A DNA stretch of 64,000 nt. It comes from Mycolicibacterium rhodesiae NBB3 (GTDB lineage: Bacteria; Actinomycetota; Actinomycetes; Mycobacteriales; Mycobacteriaceae). Position numbers and translations under genes: made by a program. The notes under the pieces are model-generated. The model ran no database searches. It saw only the letters and a list, made by a program, of their open reading frames with translations, and was not told where the DNA came from. The DNA lies in contig NC_016604.1 in NCBI RefSeq assembly GCF_000230895.2, positions 992,001 through 1,056,000 on the forward strand, in the 5' to 3' direction. Position 1 is the first letter of the stretch. Each line of letters opens with the position of its first letter. Positions 8,212 to 17,753 of the stretch are shown one piece after another.

Positions 8212-9191
8212 CAGTTGCCTGCCGGTAGCAGGGTTGCGTGTTCGGCCATCCAGCCCGCGATCCGCGTCAACGCCTGCGCGCCGTCGTCGAACGAACCCGA
8301 CCTCGGCTCCACCGCCACGGCGACGACCGCGAAGCCGTCATTGACCGGGATGACCCCGATTTGGCGGACGAGATAGTTACCTTCCGGTGAAGGGCCCCAC
8401 CCGCCTTTGAATTTCGCGCCGCCGATCATGCCGAGGCCCCAACTCTGGTCGGGCGCGATCTGCCCCATCAGGTCCATGATCGGCTGGTCGGCGGGGGCGC
8501 ATGCTGCCGAAGCGAGAAAGGTCGCCTGGTCGCCGAGCGACCAGTTCGTCTGGCCAAAGGCGGTGAATTCCGGTCTGACCTTTCGCGATTCGACGGTCGT
8601 CGGCGCTCCGGCGTCCGCGAGCACCGCCTCCACCTTCTGCGCCGCAGTCACCGGATCGCCGAGACTTGCCCAGATCGCCTCGGCGGCATCGTTGTCCGAC
8701 TGCGTGATGGCGGCGCGCATCGCCTCGGTGACCTCGGGCGGGTCCGTCGCCCGCAGACCCGCGATGGCCAGTGGCACTTTGATCGTCGACCATGCGGTGC
8801 CCGTCGACCAATCACCCGCGGTCACCGGGGCGGGTCCTGCGGCGCCCACCGGGCGAACGACGATGCCGACGCTGGCGTTGAGTTCGGCGGCCAATGCGGC
8901 GAATTCGGTGGCGAACGGTCCGGCGTCGACGGGCGCGCCGGCAGTCGGCGATGCGGAGGGAGGCGGCGGTACCGCCGGTTGCGTCGGCGCACTGGTGCTC
9001 TGCGTCGACGTCGGTGTCGACGCGAGGTCTCGGCCGATGACGATGCCGCCGCCGACGATTCCGATGCCAAGAGCGACGATCAGCACGACCAGCAGAAGAC
9101 GCCGGCGCGGGCGATTCTCGTCGGGGCTCGGGCGCCCCTTGTCCGGGGCGGGTCGGCTGTTGGTCGTCGTGGCCATCTCCCCCAGTATCAC
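8208..9191 (-). CDS. Membrane-anchored beta-lactamase-fold serine hydrolase-like protein
   Basis: 327 residues; GTG 9191 or ATG 9176 could be the start. A charged N-terminus is followed by one membrane helix (RRLLLVVLIVALGIGIVGGGIVIG), a Ser/Thr/Pro-rich linker and an external domain. In that domain STIK fits the SxxK motif, SDND the SDN motif, and KGGWG the KTG-like motif of the beta-lactamase/penicillin-binding fold. It could be a penicillin-interacting protein, a D,D-peptidase relative or an inactive sensor. It lies between two receptor-like Ser/Thr kinase genes, so it may be part of wall-stress signalling (inference). Confidence 0.75.
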   Translation of the reverse strand: MILGEMATTTNSRPAPDKGRPSPDENRPRRRLLLVVLIVALGIGIVGGGIVIGRDLASTPTSTQSTSAPTQPAVPPPPSASPTAGAPVDAGPFATEFAALAAELNASVGIVVRPVGAAGPAPVTAGDWSTGTAWSTIKVPLAIAGLRATDPPEVTEAMRAAITQSDNDAAEAIWASLGDPVTAAQKVEAVLADAGAPTTVESRKVRPEFTAFGQTNWSLGDQATFLASAACAPADQPIMDLMGQIAPDQSWGLGMIGGAKFKGGWGPSPEGNYLVRQIGVIPVNDGFAVVAVAVEPRSGSFDDGAQALTRIAGWMAEHATLLPAGNC

Positions 9192-9284
9192 CGCAGCAGA
9201 TGCGCAGTCCGCGCAGCAAGACGGCGCGCTGTTGATAACAATGCCATCACCGCGCCGCGGTCGACGAACCTCAGACCGGGCGAA

Positions 9285-11087
9285 TCATTTCGAGGCGCCG
9301 TTGATCGTCGGCGTGAGAATCATGCCCTTCTCGACGCCCCACATCGTCGCGATCGTCTTGAATTCGCCGGTCTGGATCAGGTGTTCGAGCGCCTTCAGCA
9401 GCGATTGCGACAAGCCTGATCCCTTTTGAACTGGCCACCCGTAGGGGGCCGAGTCGAACGTCTCGCCCGCAGGCTCCAGCGCACCGCCGGACGTCTTGAT
9501 CGCGAACAAGGTCACCGGCGAATCCGACGACATCGCGTCGACTTCACCGTTGATCAGCGCCGCGGTGAGATCGTCCTGATTGACGAAAACCCGCTTGTCG
9601 ATCGGCGGCTGTCCGGCGGCTTCACATGCGCCGCTCTTGGCCGGGATCTCCGAAGACTCTTGCAGCGACGGATACGTCACGCCGACGGACAACCCGCACG
9701 CATTGTTCGGGTCGATCTCGACACCCGGTCGTTGTGCCCACAGCGTCCCCGCCTCGAAGTAGGTGACGAAGTCGACCGCCTCTTCGCGTTCCTTGGTGTC
9801 GGTGAACGACGACATGCCGACGTTGAAGTCGCCGCCGCGCACCGACGGAATGATCGCCTCGAACGCCGTCTCCCGGTAGTCGGGCACCAGCCCCAACGTT
9901 CGGGTGACCGCGTTCATCAGATCGACGTCGAAGCCGACGATCGCGCCGCTGGCATCCTTGAATTCGTTTGGGGCGTATGGCACATTCACACCGATGATCA
10001 GCCGGCCCGTCGACCTGATCTCGTCGGGAACGGTGGCCGCAATCGATTCCACCGCTCCCGGCTGCGGCTCCGGAGTCGCCGTCGACGAGCTCTCCGCCAC
10101 GCTCGCAGGTTCGGAACCACCGGAGCCCCCGCGCCACTGCCAGACGCCGATACCGCCCGCCACCAACACCAGAGCCACCGCGACCGCAACCACCACCAAC
10201 CGCGGTGACACCCGCCGACCGGCGGGGGCGGCGCGTCGCGCCGAATGCCGTCCGCTGCCCGCCATCCGCACCGGTGCGTTGAGCGCACGCCGCGCGGCCG
10301 CCGCGAGTTCGCCTGCCGACTGATACCGCTTGCCGGGGTTCTTGGCCATCCCCTTCGCGATGACCTCGTCGAACGCCGCGAGCGTCGGGTCGACTTCCGA
10401 CGGCCGAGGGATCGGCTGGGTCATGTGCCCGGCGATCTGCTGTTCGAGGCTCTGCGCCGGATAGGGCCTGGCGCCGGTCAGGCATTCATAAAGCACGCAG
10501 GTCAGCGCGTAGATGTCGGACGTCGGGTCGACCGGCTTGCCCTCGAATCGCTCCGGGGCCATGTACGCCATCGTGCCCAGCGTGCTGCCCGCCGTCGTCA
10601 GGCCCACCTCGCCGGCGCTGCGCGCGAGGCCGAAATCGATCAGGTAGACGAAGTCGCGAGGCGTGATCAGGATGTTCGACGGTTTGACGTCGCGATGGAT
10701 CAGTCCGGCATGGTGAGCGGCGTCCAACGCCGTCGCGACCTGCTCGGCGATCTTCACCGAGAATTCCGGCGACAGCGGCTTTTTCGTGTCGAGCAGCACG
10801 GTTCCAAGGTTGCGTCCCTCGATCAGCCGCATGTCCAGGTAGAGGCGGCCGTCGATCTCACCGAACTGGTGGATCGGCACGACATGCGGGTCGTTGAGTC
10901 CCGCGGCGGCCTGGGATTCGCGCCGGAACCGCGCCTGGAATGTCTCGTCGGCCGCCATGCTGGGCGGCAACACCTTGACCGCGACTATTCGATCGGTCTT
11001 GGTGTCATAGGCCCGGTAGACCTCACCCATTCCCCCTCGGCCTATCAGCTCCTGCAGCTGATAGTGGCCGAATGGTGTCGCCTCCAC
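9285..11087 (-). CDS. Ser/Thr protein kinase fused to an extracellular family-3 solute-binding domain
   Basis: 600 residues. The kinase domain (about 8-270) is complete: IGRGGMGEVY, Lys38 in VAVKVL, HRDVKPSN (131-138), DFG (151-153), APERF. After a basic linker there is one membrane helix (about 296-317) and a Ser/Pro spacer. Residues about 353-600 form a bacterial extracellular solute-binding family 3 domain (RLIIGVNVPYAPNEF, GFDVDLMNAVTRTLG, GGDFNVGMSSFTDTKEREE, VDFVTYFEAGTLW), the fold that binds polar amino acids for ABC transporters. No transporter genes lie nearby. The obvious reading is a one-protein receptor in which an external amino-acid-like ligand controls cytoplasmic phosphorylation. 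Confidence 0.93.
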   Translation of the reverse strand: MEATPFGHYQLQELIGRGGMGEVYRAYDTKTDRIVAVKVLPPSMAADETFQARFRRESQAAAGLNDPHVVPIHQFGEIDGRLYLDMRLIEGRNLGTVLLDTKKPLSPEFSVKIAEQVATALDAAHHAGLIHRDVKPSNILITPRDFVYLIDFGLARSAGEVGLTTAGSTLGTMAYMAPERFEGKPVDPTSDIYALTCVLYECLTGARPYPAQSLEQQIAGHMTQPIPRPSEVDPTLAAFDEVIAKGMAKNPGKRYQSAGELAAAARRALNAPVRMAGSGRHSARRAAPAGRRVSPRLVVVAVAVALVLVAGGIGVWQWRGGSGGSEPASVAESSSTATPEPQPGAVESIAATVPDEIRSTGRLIIGVNVPYAPNEFKDASGAIVGFDVDLMNAVTRTLGLVPDYRETAFEAIIPSVRGGDFNVGMSSFTDTKEREEAVDFVTYFEAGTLWAQRPGVEIDPNNACGLSVGVTYPSLQESSEIPAKSGACEAAGQPPIDKRVFVNQDDLTAALINGEVDAMSSDSPVTLFAIKTSGGALEPAGETFDSAPYGWPVQKGSGLSQSLLKALEHLIQTGEFKTIATMWGVEKGMILTPTINGASK

Positions 11088-11092
11088 CGTCG

Positions 11093-12469
11093 TTAGCTCC
11101 TCGGCAGCGGACCCCGCGTCGCTGTGTCGATCGAAACTACATCAGGTTTGCCAGAAAGTCTTAATAGTGGTCGGCGGGCACGGACGGTGATCCGTCCACC
11201 GCGCTCCGGCGTCATGATGACGTGCTTGAGCTTCGTCTTCTCTCCTGGCTCTGTCGTGGTGCTCAACTCGACGCGCCGAAGGATCTCGCGCAACACGATG
11301 CGCATCTCGACCATCGCGAAACCCGCACCGAGACAACGACGGTTGCCTCCGCCGAACGGGAACCACGTCGCCGGGCTCAGCGTCGCGCCCACCATCCGAT
11401 CCGGGTCGAACGCATCCGGATTCGGGTAGACGGCCGGATCGGAATGCACCGATGTGATGCTCGGAACGACCATCACCCCGGCCGGTATCCGGTATCCCGC
11501 GATCTCGGTGGGCTCCTTGAGGATCCGGCCCACATCGGGCACCACGGGGCGGATCCGCAGCGTCTCCTTGCAGATCGCATCGAGGTACTCGTCGCCGGCG
11601 TCACCGGATTCGGCCGCGGCGACCGCCTTTTCGAGGACTTCGGGGTGTCGGGTCAACCGCTCCAATGCCCACGCCAGGCCGGTCGCTGTGGTGTCGTGAC
11701 CGGCGACGAGCAGGGTGATGAGCTGGTCGCGCAGCTCCTTGTCGCTCATCCCGCCCGCCTGGACCAGCATCGCCAGGGCGTCGGTGCGCTCGGCGAGGTC
11801 GGGATCGGCGCGGCGTTCGGCGATCTCGGCGTAGAGCAGCCGGTCGGATTCGGCCATATGTCTCGCCAGCCGCCGCCACGGCCACCTGGTCAGCAGTGAC
11901 GGTTTGGCGATGGCCAGCGACTCCCACGGGCCGACGCTGAGCAGCTTCGGCATGACGTCACGCAGCGCCGCCAGCCGCGCAGGGTCGCTGGCGCCGATCA
12001 CGGTCCGCAGAATCACCTCGAGCGTGATCTCCGAGGTCTTCGGCGCCACCGCGAAGGCGCGTCCGACTGGCCAGCCCGCGACGTTCTCGGCCGCGATCTC
12101 CGCCATCAGGTCGGCCTGCCGAGCGACGGCATCGCGATGGAACGGCGCCATCATCAGTCGACGGCGTTCGCGGTGGACATCGTCGTCGACCACCAGAACC
12201 GAGGTGTCGCCCAACAACCCGCCCAGCATCGAATTGGCTTCGCCCGCATGGAAGATCCGAGGGTCACCGGCGAACACCGTCTTGATGGCATCCGGGTCGG
12301 CCAGATAGACCATCTTGCCCATCATCGTGTTCTGGATCGTGAACACCGTGCCGTACCGGCGACGGCACGCCGCCACGAACTGCGGCCACCACCGCATCAT
12401 CATCACGAGCTGTATCGCGGCGGGAATCTTGGGCCCGCGGGGCAGGCCATCCCGCTCTGTTGGACGCAT
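11093..12469 (-). CDS. Cytochrome P450 (CYP138-like)
   Basis: 458 residues, full P450 length without a signal peptide. The I-helix motif LLVAGHDTTATG, the K-helix ExxR in KETLR, and the haem-binding FGGGNRRCLG with its Cys ligand are all present. The N-terminal LPRGPKIPAAIQ resembles the CYP135/CYP138 group of mycobacteria. It would oxidise a hydrophobic substrate with electrons from a ferredoxin or reductase; no redox partner is encoded next to it. It lies 5 bp upstream of the kinase/solute-binding gene on the same strand, so the two could share a transcript. Confidence 0.9.
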   Translation of the reverse strand: MRPTERDGLPRGPKIPAAIQLVMMMRWWPQFVAACRRRYGTVFTIQNTMMGKMVYLADPDAIKTVFAGDPRIFHAGEANSMLGGLLGDTSVLVVDDDVHRERRRLMMAPFHRDAVARQADLMAEIAAENVAGWPVGRAFAVAPKTSEITLEVILRTVIGASDPARLAALRDVMPKLLSVGPWESLAIAKPSLLTRWPWRRLARHMAESDRLLYAEIAERRADPDLAERTDALAMLVQAGGMSDKELRDQLITLLVAGHDTTATGLAWALERLTRHPEVLEKAVAAAESGDAGDEYLDAICKETLRIRPVVPDVGRILKEPTEIAGYRIPAGVMVVPSITSVHSDPAVYPNPDAFDPDRMVGATLSPATWFPFGGGNRRCLGAGFAMVEMRIVLREILRRVELSTTTEPGEKTKLKHVIMTPERGGRITVRARRPLLRLSGKPDVVSIDTATRGPLPRS

Positions 12470-12621
12470 GCCAAATAGACTACGTAGAGGGGCCGCCGCG
12501 GCGAAAGGGTCTGAACGACCTAGTCGCGTTCAGACGCCGACGCAATGTCGTGCTGACAGCGCCGTCGCGGCTATATATGCACGGCTACGCTCTCAGGCCG
12601 ACATTGTGATCCGATGCCGAC

Positions 12622-14136
12622 CTAGTCGCGCTTGTCGACGCCGGACGGCAGCTGGCCAGGCCCGTGCGTGCCCGGCGCGAGCGAGGGCGCGCTCCGCTGG
12701 CCGACGTTGCCGCGCTGCGACGACACGACGGTTCTGGTCGCCGCCGCAGAAAGGCGCTGGTCTTCGGGTTCGGAACCCTCCTCGACGGACTCTTCGGTGT
12801 GGACGGTCAGCGTGCGACTACGCCTCATCGAGAAGTGGACTTCCTCCTGCTCCTCGAAGATTTGCCGCACACCGCGCAGCGGTTTCGTGGCCGTTTCGAC
12901 CGCGGTTGTCACGATCGGCGGGACGAACGGCCGGATCCAGCGGGTCGCGGCTTTCGTGATCCCAGGGATCGTGGGGACCAACGAGCCGCCACCGTCGCGT
13001 CGAGGCTCGAGCTCGCCGGCCGATTCCACCTGGGCCAGCTCCGCCTTCGGCGACTCCGGTTGCGGCAATTCCGGCTCCGGCACCCGCGAGGCCTCCACCA
13101 GCGTCGGTTCGCTGATGGCCTCGATGACCCGGCGCCGGTGCTGCTCGCGGTCGATTTCGGTCTGCGCCTCGACGGCGAGCCGGGCGCTGGCCAGCTGCTG
13201 TTCGGCCCACATCGTCTCGACAGCCGCCCGGACCTCCGCCTTCTTCACCGCGATCGCCGTATCGGCTGCCATGTCGGCTTGCTCGCGGGTGGCGCGTGCG
13301 GCCGCACCGCGATCGTGGGTGGTTTCGCCGCGCCACAACTTGAGAATCAGAGGAAGCAGATACACCAGCACGCAGAACCCGATCGCCAGGAGTCGCAGCA
13401 GCATCGCGGTCGGGGTGGCCAGCGTCTGATCGTTCATGACGGCCCACCGCGCACCAAGACCATGGTCCACCTCCGCGGCCGCCGTCTCGCGGGCCTGTGT
13501 CAGCGTGCGCTCACCCGCGGCGATGTCGGCCTCCAGCGCGGGCGCGCGACGGACGCGTTCGGCGGTCGCACTGTCGAGCTGACGTGTCGCGTCGTCGAGA
13601 AATGCGTTGGCAGTGCGGTTTTCGGCTCCGGCGCCGGGAAGCCCGGTGATGCGCGTCTGCGGACATTCGGGCGAGGCGTTGAATTCGCAGCGCGCGACCA
13701 CCAGCGCCTCGTCGCGCCGTTGCAACGCGCGGGTCACCGCGTCGTCGAGGCCGGCCCGGGTATCGATGGTGCGCTGAAGACCAGCGGCGGCCTGTGCAAC
13801 GGCGGGCGTGGCGTCAGCGCGAAGGGCAGCTTGGTCACGCAGTGAGCGGTCCACCGTGCCGGAGAGCAGCACGACGGTCGCGAGTTCGCCGACGATGACG
13901 CCGAGCGCCACACCGACCGCAGCGCGACCCGCCACACCTGCCCGATTTCGTGTCGGACGACTGGAGATCGCCCAGCTCACCGCGGCTGCCAACACGCCGA
14001 AAACCGAGGTCACCGTGATGACGGTCGCTGTCGGCGCATCCGTCGAGTCGGCGACGGCCAGCGCGGCGACGAGCCACGCCAGCGCCGCGCCGAGAAGCAC
14101 CGCGACTCCGGCAGGCGTAATTCTGTTGGCGTACAT
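12622..14136 (-). CDS. DUF4407 membrane protein
   Basis: 504 residues from ATG 14136, chosen because GGGGAG lies 5 nt upstream; the open frame runs 19 codons further. It has three N-terminal membrane helices (within residues 1-105), an external helical segment with a Cys pair (RCEFNASPECPQ), a fourth helix (about 265-285) and a long charged cytoplasmic coiled-coil tail. This is the DUF4407 pattern; function unknown. About 145 bp separate its stop from the P450 start. Confidence 0.8.
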   Translation of the reverse strand: MYANRITPAGVAVLLGAALAWLVAALAVADSTDAPTATVITVTSVFGVLAAAVSWAISSRPTRNRAGVAGRAAVGVALGVIVGELATVVLLSGTVDRSLRDQAALRADATPAVAQAAAGLQRTIDTRAGLDDAVTRALQRRDEALVVARCEFNASPECPQTRITGLPGAGAENRTANAFLDDATRQLDSATAERVRRAPALEADIAAGERTLTQARETAAAEVDHGLGARWAVMNDQTLATPTAMLLRLLAIGFCVLVYLLPLILKLWRGETTHDRGAAARATREQADMAADTAIAVKKAEVRAAVETMWAEQQLASARLAVEAQTEIDREQHRRRVIEAISEPTLVEASRVPEPELPQPESPKAELAQVESAGELEPRRDGGGSLVPTIPGITKAATRWIRPFVPPIVTTAVETATKPLRGVRQIFEEQEEVHFSMRRSRTLTVHTEESVEEGSEPEDQRLSAAATRTVVSSQRGNVGQRSAPSLAPGTHGPGQLPSGVDKRD

Positions 14137-14389
14137 CAAAACTCCCCATTTGTGGCGCGACGGCGCAGCGACGACACACCAAACCGGCGACATGGTGTGG
14201 TGTGGTCAGGCGGTGCGGAAACCCCCCGCGGGTCGCGCCGTCACACTGGCTGCGAATACCCCGAAATCTTCTCACAACGGCAACAGCGGCGCTGTGCTCG
14301 GTGGCCGGTGCCGACTTGTGACCGTCTTGCCGGGCTAAGGTATCGGCGAGTCGCACACCGGCGCGCCGCATCCGAAAGATCCTTGATAC

Positions 14390-16762
14390 ATGCGAGTTGA
14401 CGGACGGGACATCACCGTCACGGGCAGCCTGCTGCAGCCGTTGACCCGCCGGACCAACGACATCTTCCGCGTGGTGCTGTCCGGGGTGTTCCTCGCCGTC
14501 GTCATCACCAGTTCGCTGATCACCCGCAACGAATGGGTCGCCCTCGAGCGGTCGGTCTCCGAGATCGTCGCTGTCCTCACCCCGACCCAGGCCAACCTGG
14601 TCTATCTGGCCTATGGCGTGGCGATCCTGGCGTTGCCGTTCGTCATCCTGGTCAGCCTCATCGTCGGCCGCCAGTGGAAACTACTCGGCGCGTACGCCGC
14701 CGCCGCAGCGATCGCCGGTTTGGCGCTATCGATCACCAATGCGGGCATCGCGGCACCGCAGTGGCATTTCGACCTCCGGGACCGCTTGGACACGCTGCCC
14801 TCGCAGTTCGTCGACGACCCGCGGTGGATCGCGATGCTCGCCGCGGTGCTGACCGTCTCGGGGCCCTGGCTGCCCGCGCGGTGGCGGCGCTGGTGGTGGG
14901 CGCTGTTGCTGGCGTTCGTGCCGATCCACCTCGTCATCAGCGCGATCGTCCCCGCGCGCTCGCTGTTCGGCCTCGCCGTCGGCTGGTTCATCGGCGCGTT
15001 GGTGGTTCTGGTCGTCGGCACCCCCGGACTGGACGTGCCGTTGGAAGGAGCCGTGCGCGCGATGGCCCGCCGCGGCTGCCAGGTCTACGAGATGAAGGTG
15101 CTGCGACCGTCCGGCGCAGGCCCACTGATTCTGCAGGCCGCGTGTGAGGACAAGCAGACAACCCTGGTGATGGAGATGTACGGACCGCACCAGCGCGGCG
15201 GCGGTGTGCTCCTGCAGCTGTGGCGCAAATTCCGGTTGCGCGACCGCGAGACCGCGCCCCTGCACGCCTCGATGCGGCGCGCCGTCGAACACCGTGCGCT
15301 GATGGCCATCGCGATCGGACAACTCAAGGTCGCCAACATCTCGACGGTGGCCGTCGCCGCGCTCGAGCGCAGCTGGACGCTCTACGCGCACACCCCCGCG
15401 CGCGGTACACCGATTGGCGACTGCACCGCGGCCATACCCGTCAACCGGGTCTGGGAGTCGTTGCGCGAACTCCACGACTGTCAGATCTCGCATGGGGACC
15501 TGCGCGCCAGCGAGATCACCGTCGACGACACCGTGTTGTTCGGCGGATTCGACAGTGCCGAGTACGGCGCGACCGAGGCGCAGCTGCGGTCCGACATCGC
15601 GCAGTTGCTCGTGACGACGACGCATCTGTACGACGCACCGTCGACGGTGCGGGCGGCGATCGACGCGTTCGGCAAGGACACCGTGTTGTCCGCGTCGCGC
15701 CGATTGACGAAAGCGGCTGTGCCCCCACGTATCCGGCAGGCGGTGCGGGATCCGAAGACCGTGATGTCGACGGTGCGTGACGAGGTGAAGAGCCAGACGC
15801 GCGTCGACGAGATCCGCACCGAGACCGTCACCCGGTTCACGCGCGGTCAGTTGATCCAACTGGTGCTGTTGATCGCTCTGGTCTACGTCGCCTATCCGTT
15901 CATCAGCTCGGTGCCGACGTTTCTCACCGAATTGCGTACCGCAAACTGGTGGTTCGCGCTACTGGGACTCGCGGCGTCGGGGCTGACGTATCTCGGTGCC
16001 GCAGCGGCACTCTGGGCGGCAGCCGACGGCGTGGTCACGCTGTGGGGTTTGATCGTCATGCAGGTGGCCAACAAGTTCGCCGCCACCACGACTCCCGCCG
16101 GCGTCGGCGGTCTCGCGCTCAGCGCCAGGTATCTGCAGAAGGGCGGCGTCACGCCGATGCGCGCGACGACCGCCGTCGCGTTGCAGCAGTCGGTGCAGGT
16201 GATCACCCACATCCTGCTACTGATCTTCTTCAGCACGGCAGCGGGCGTGTCCGCCAACCTTTCTCGGTTCGTCCCCAGCGTCAACGTGCTGTATCTGGTG
16301 GCCGGCCTACTGCTGGGCCTGATCGGCACCTTCCTGCTGGTCCCCCGGCTGCGACGGTGGCTGGCGACGTCGGTGCGGCCGCGCCTGCAGGAGGTCCTCG
16401 GACACCTCATCGAACTGGGCCGCGAGCCCAAACGCCTGGCGGTCATCGTGCTCGGCTGTGCGGCAACCACTCTCGGAAACGCGTTCGCATTGTGGGCCGC
16501 GATCGAGGCGTTCGGCGGCAACACGTCGTTCATCACGGTCACGGTCGTGACGATGATCGGTGGCACGTTGGCGTCCGCTGCCCCGACGCCCGGCGGTGTC
16601 GGCGCCGTCGAGGCTGCGTTGATCGGTGGTCTGGCGGCCTTCGGAATGGCCACCGCGATCGCCGTTCCGTCGGTGCTGCTCTACCGCGTGCTCACGACCT
16701 GGCTGCCGGTGTTCGTCGGCTGGCAGGTCATGCGCTGGATGACGAAGAACAACAGGATCTAA
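14390..16762 (+). CDS. Flippase-like membrane protein (UPF0104/LPG synthase TM type) with an internal degenerate kinase-like domain
   Basis: 790 residues. An N-terminal block of about six helices (25-215) is followed by a soluble region (about 230-430) and a C-terminal UPF0104/lysyl-phosphatidylglycerol-synthase-type membrane domain (about 490-785; TTTPAGVGGLALSARYL and APTPGGVGAVEAALIGG). The soluble part has a kinase-like catalytic loop, SHGDLRASEITVDD, in which the usual Asn after HGDL is Glu, and FGGFD in place of DFG, so phosphotransfer is doubtful. Proteins of this architecture are common in mycobacteria. A role in moving or modifying a membrane lipid or glycolipid is inferred from the C-terminal family only. 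Confidence 0.85.
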   Translation: MRVDGRDITVTGSLLQPLTRRTNDIFRVVLSGVFLAVVITSSLITRNEWVALERSVSEIVAVLTPTQANLVYLAYGVAILALPFVILVSLIVGRQWKLLGAYAAAAAIAGLALSITNAGIAAPQWHFDLRDRLDTLPSQFVDDPRWIAMLAAVLTVSGPWLPARWRRWWWALLLAFVPIHLVISAIVPARSLFGLAVGWFIGALVVLVVGTPGLDVPLEGAVRAMARRGCQVYEMKVLRPSGAGPLILQAACEDKQTTLVMEMYGPHQRGGGVLLQLWRKFRLRDRETAPLHASMRRAVEHRALMAIAIGQLKVANISTVAVAALERSWTLYAHTPARGTPIGDCTAAIPVNRVWESLRELHDCQISHGDLRASEITVDDTVLFGGFDSAEYGATEAQLRSDIAQLLVTTTHLYDAPSTVRAAIDAFGKDTVLSASRRLTKAAVPPRIRQAVRDPKTVMSTVRDEVKSQTRVDEIRTETVTRFTRGQLIQLVLLIALVYVAYPFISSVPTFLTELRTANWWFALLGLAASGLTYLGAAAALWAAADGVVTLWGLIVMQVANKFAATTTPAGVGGLALSARYLQKGGVTPMRATTAVALQQSVQVITHILLLIFFSTAAGVSANLSRFVPSVNVLYLVAGLLLGLIGTFLLVPRLRRWLATSVRPRLQEVLGHLIELGREPKRLAVIVLGCAATTLGNAFALWAAIEAFGGNTSFITVTVVTMIGGTLASAAPTPGGVGAVEAALIGGLAAFGMATAIAVPSVLLYRVLTTWLPVFVGWQVMRWMTKNNRI

Positions 16763-16770
16763 TTTGCGAC

Positions 16771-16811
16771 TTTGGTGCGCTTGCGACCGGTGAGCGATCG
16801 CGCACCGAAAT
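16771..16811 (+). repeat. Intergenic hairpin element, copy 1 (likely terminator)
   Basis: TTTGGTGCGC at 16771-16780 pairs with GCGCACCGAAA at 16800-16810 (one G-T pair) around a 19-nt loop. It lies just after the flippase gene. The arms match the hairpin at 50266-50310, and a partial copy abuts the insertion sequence near 63119. Confidence 0.6.
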
Positions 16812-16835
16812 CACAGCTTGGGCCATACTGGGCCG

Positions 16836-17222
16836 GTGGCTGAACTGAACGTCTTGGGCGGCCCGCTGGAGCCGTGCGGTACCGACCCCATGACCGGCTT
16901 CTACCGTGACGGCTGCTGCTCCACCGGACCGCAGGACATCGGCAGGCACACCATCTGCGCCGTCGTGACAGCGGAGTTCCTCGAGCATCAACGGTCGATC
17001 GGCAACGATCTGTCGACCCCGATGCCGCAGTACCGCTTTCCGGGACTGGAACCCGGCGACCGCTGGTGCGTCACCGCGGCGAACTGGCTGCGGGCGTATC
17101 AGGACGGCTACGCCTCCCCCGTCGTCCTCGCGTGCACCCACGAACGCACGCTCGACGTGGTGCCGATCGAGGCGCTGCGTGAGAACGCCGTCGACGTTCC
17201 CGACGACCTCGGCGATCTTTAG
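16836..17222 (+). CDS. DUF2237 family protein
   Basis: About 128 residues from GTG 16836 (VAELNVLGGPLEPC); an ATG 18 nt upstream is less likely. GPLEPCG, TGFYRDGCC and DRWCVTAANWLRAY are hallmark segments of DUF2237, short bacterial cytosolic proteins of unknown function with conserved cysteines. The gene runs on the same strand as the flippase-like gene upstream and the Ddn-like gene downstream. Confidence 0.88.
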   Translation: MAELNVLGGPLEPCGTDPMTGFYRDGCCSTGPQDIGRHTICAVVTAEFLEHQRSIGNDLSTPMPQYRFPGLEPGDRWCVTAANWLRAYQDGYASPVVLACTHERTLDVVPIEALRENAVDVPDDLGDL

Positions 17223-17268
17223 CGCAATACCGGTCAGCACGTCACGGATCGGGCATAGCGTGAGCGCT

Positions 17269-17751
17269 ATGACAGATCAGACACCGGCGGTCACGGCTGA
17301 TCACCCGCCGGAGAAGCTTCTTCGCTTGGTCAATCCCCTGCTGCGCACCCTGCTGGGCACTCCGCTGGCCGGGGCCTTGCGCAATCAGCTCATGGTGATG
17401 AACTTCAAGGGCCGTAAGTCGGGGCGCCAGTTCTCGATCCCGGTGAGCGCACACCACATCAACGGCGCGTTGTACGCCTTGGGGTCCGCCGGATGGAAGC
17501 ACAACTTCAGTGGCGGGGCGGACGCCGAGATCGTCCACCAGGGCAAGACGACCAAGATTCACGGTGAAGTCATCTCCGATCCTCCCGTCGTCGCCGAGCT
17601 CGCGCACCGGTGCGCGCAGGACTACGGCGTCAAAAAGGCACAGACGATGATGGGCCTGAAATTCCGTGACAACCAGATACCGAGCATCGAGGAGTTCCGC
17701 GAGGCCATCGACCGGGAGAAGATCGTCGCCGTCAAATTCACTCCGCGATAG
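17269..17751 (+). CDS. Deazaflavin (F420)-dependent nitroreductase-family protein
   Basis: 160 residues from ATG 17269; GTG 17260 is possible. MNFKGRKSGRQFSIPVS and ALGSAGWKHNF match the split-barrel family related to mycobacterial Ddn (PF04075). Members bind coenzyme F420 and reduce quinones or nitro compounds, though many have unknown substrates. The following SDR gene starts 2 bp after its stop, indicating one operon. A second Ddn-like gene lies at 62597-63097. Confidence 0.83.
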   Translation: MTDQTPAVTADHPPEKLLRLVNPLLRTLLGTPLAGALRNQLMVMNFKGRKSGRQFSIPVSAHHINGALYALGSAGWKHNFSGGADAEIVHQGKTTKIHGEVISDPPVVAELAHRCAQDYGVKKAQTMMGLKFRDNQIPSIEEFREAIDREKIVAVKFTPR

Positions 17752-17753
17752 CC

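Noticed and set aside
12518-12626. Repeated CCTAGTCGCG near the DUF4407 stop codon
   Set aside because: Only two short copies, one partly coding; too little to call an element.
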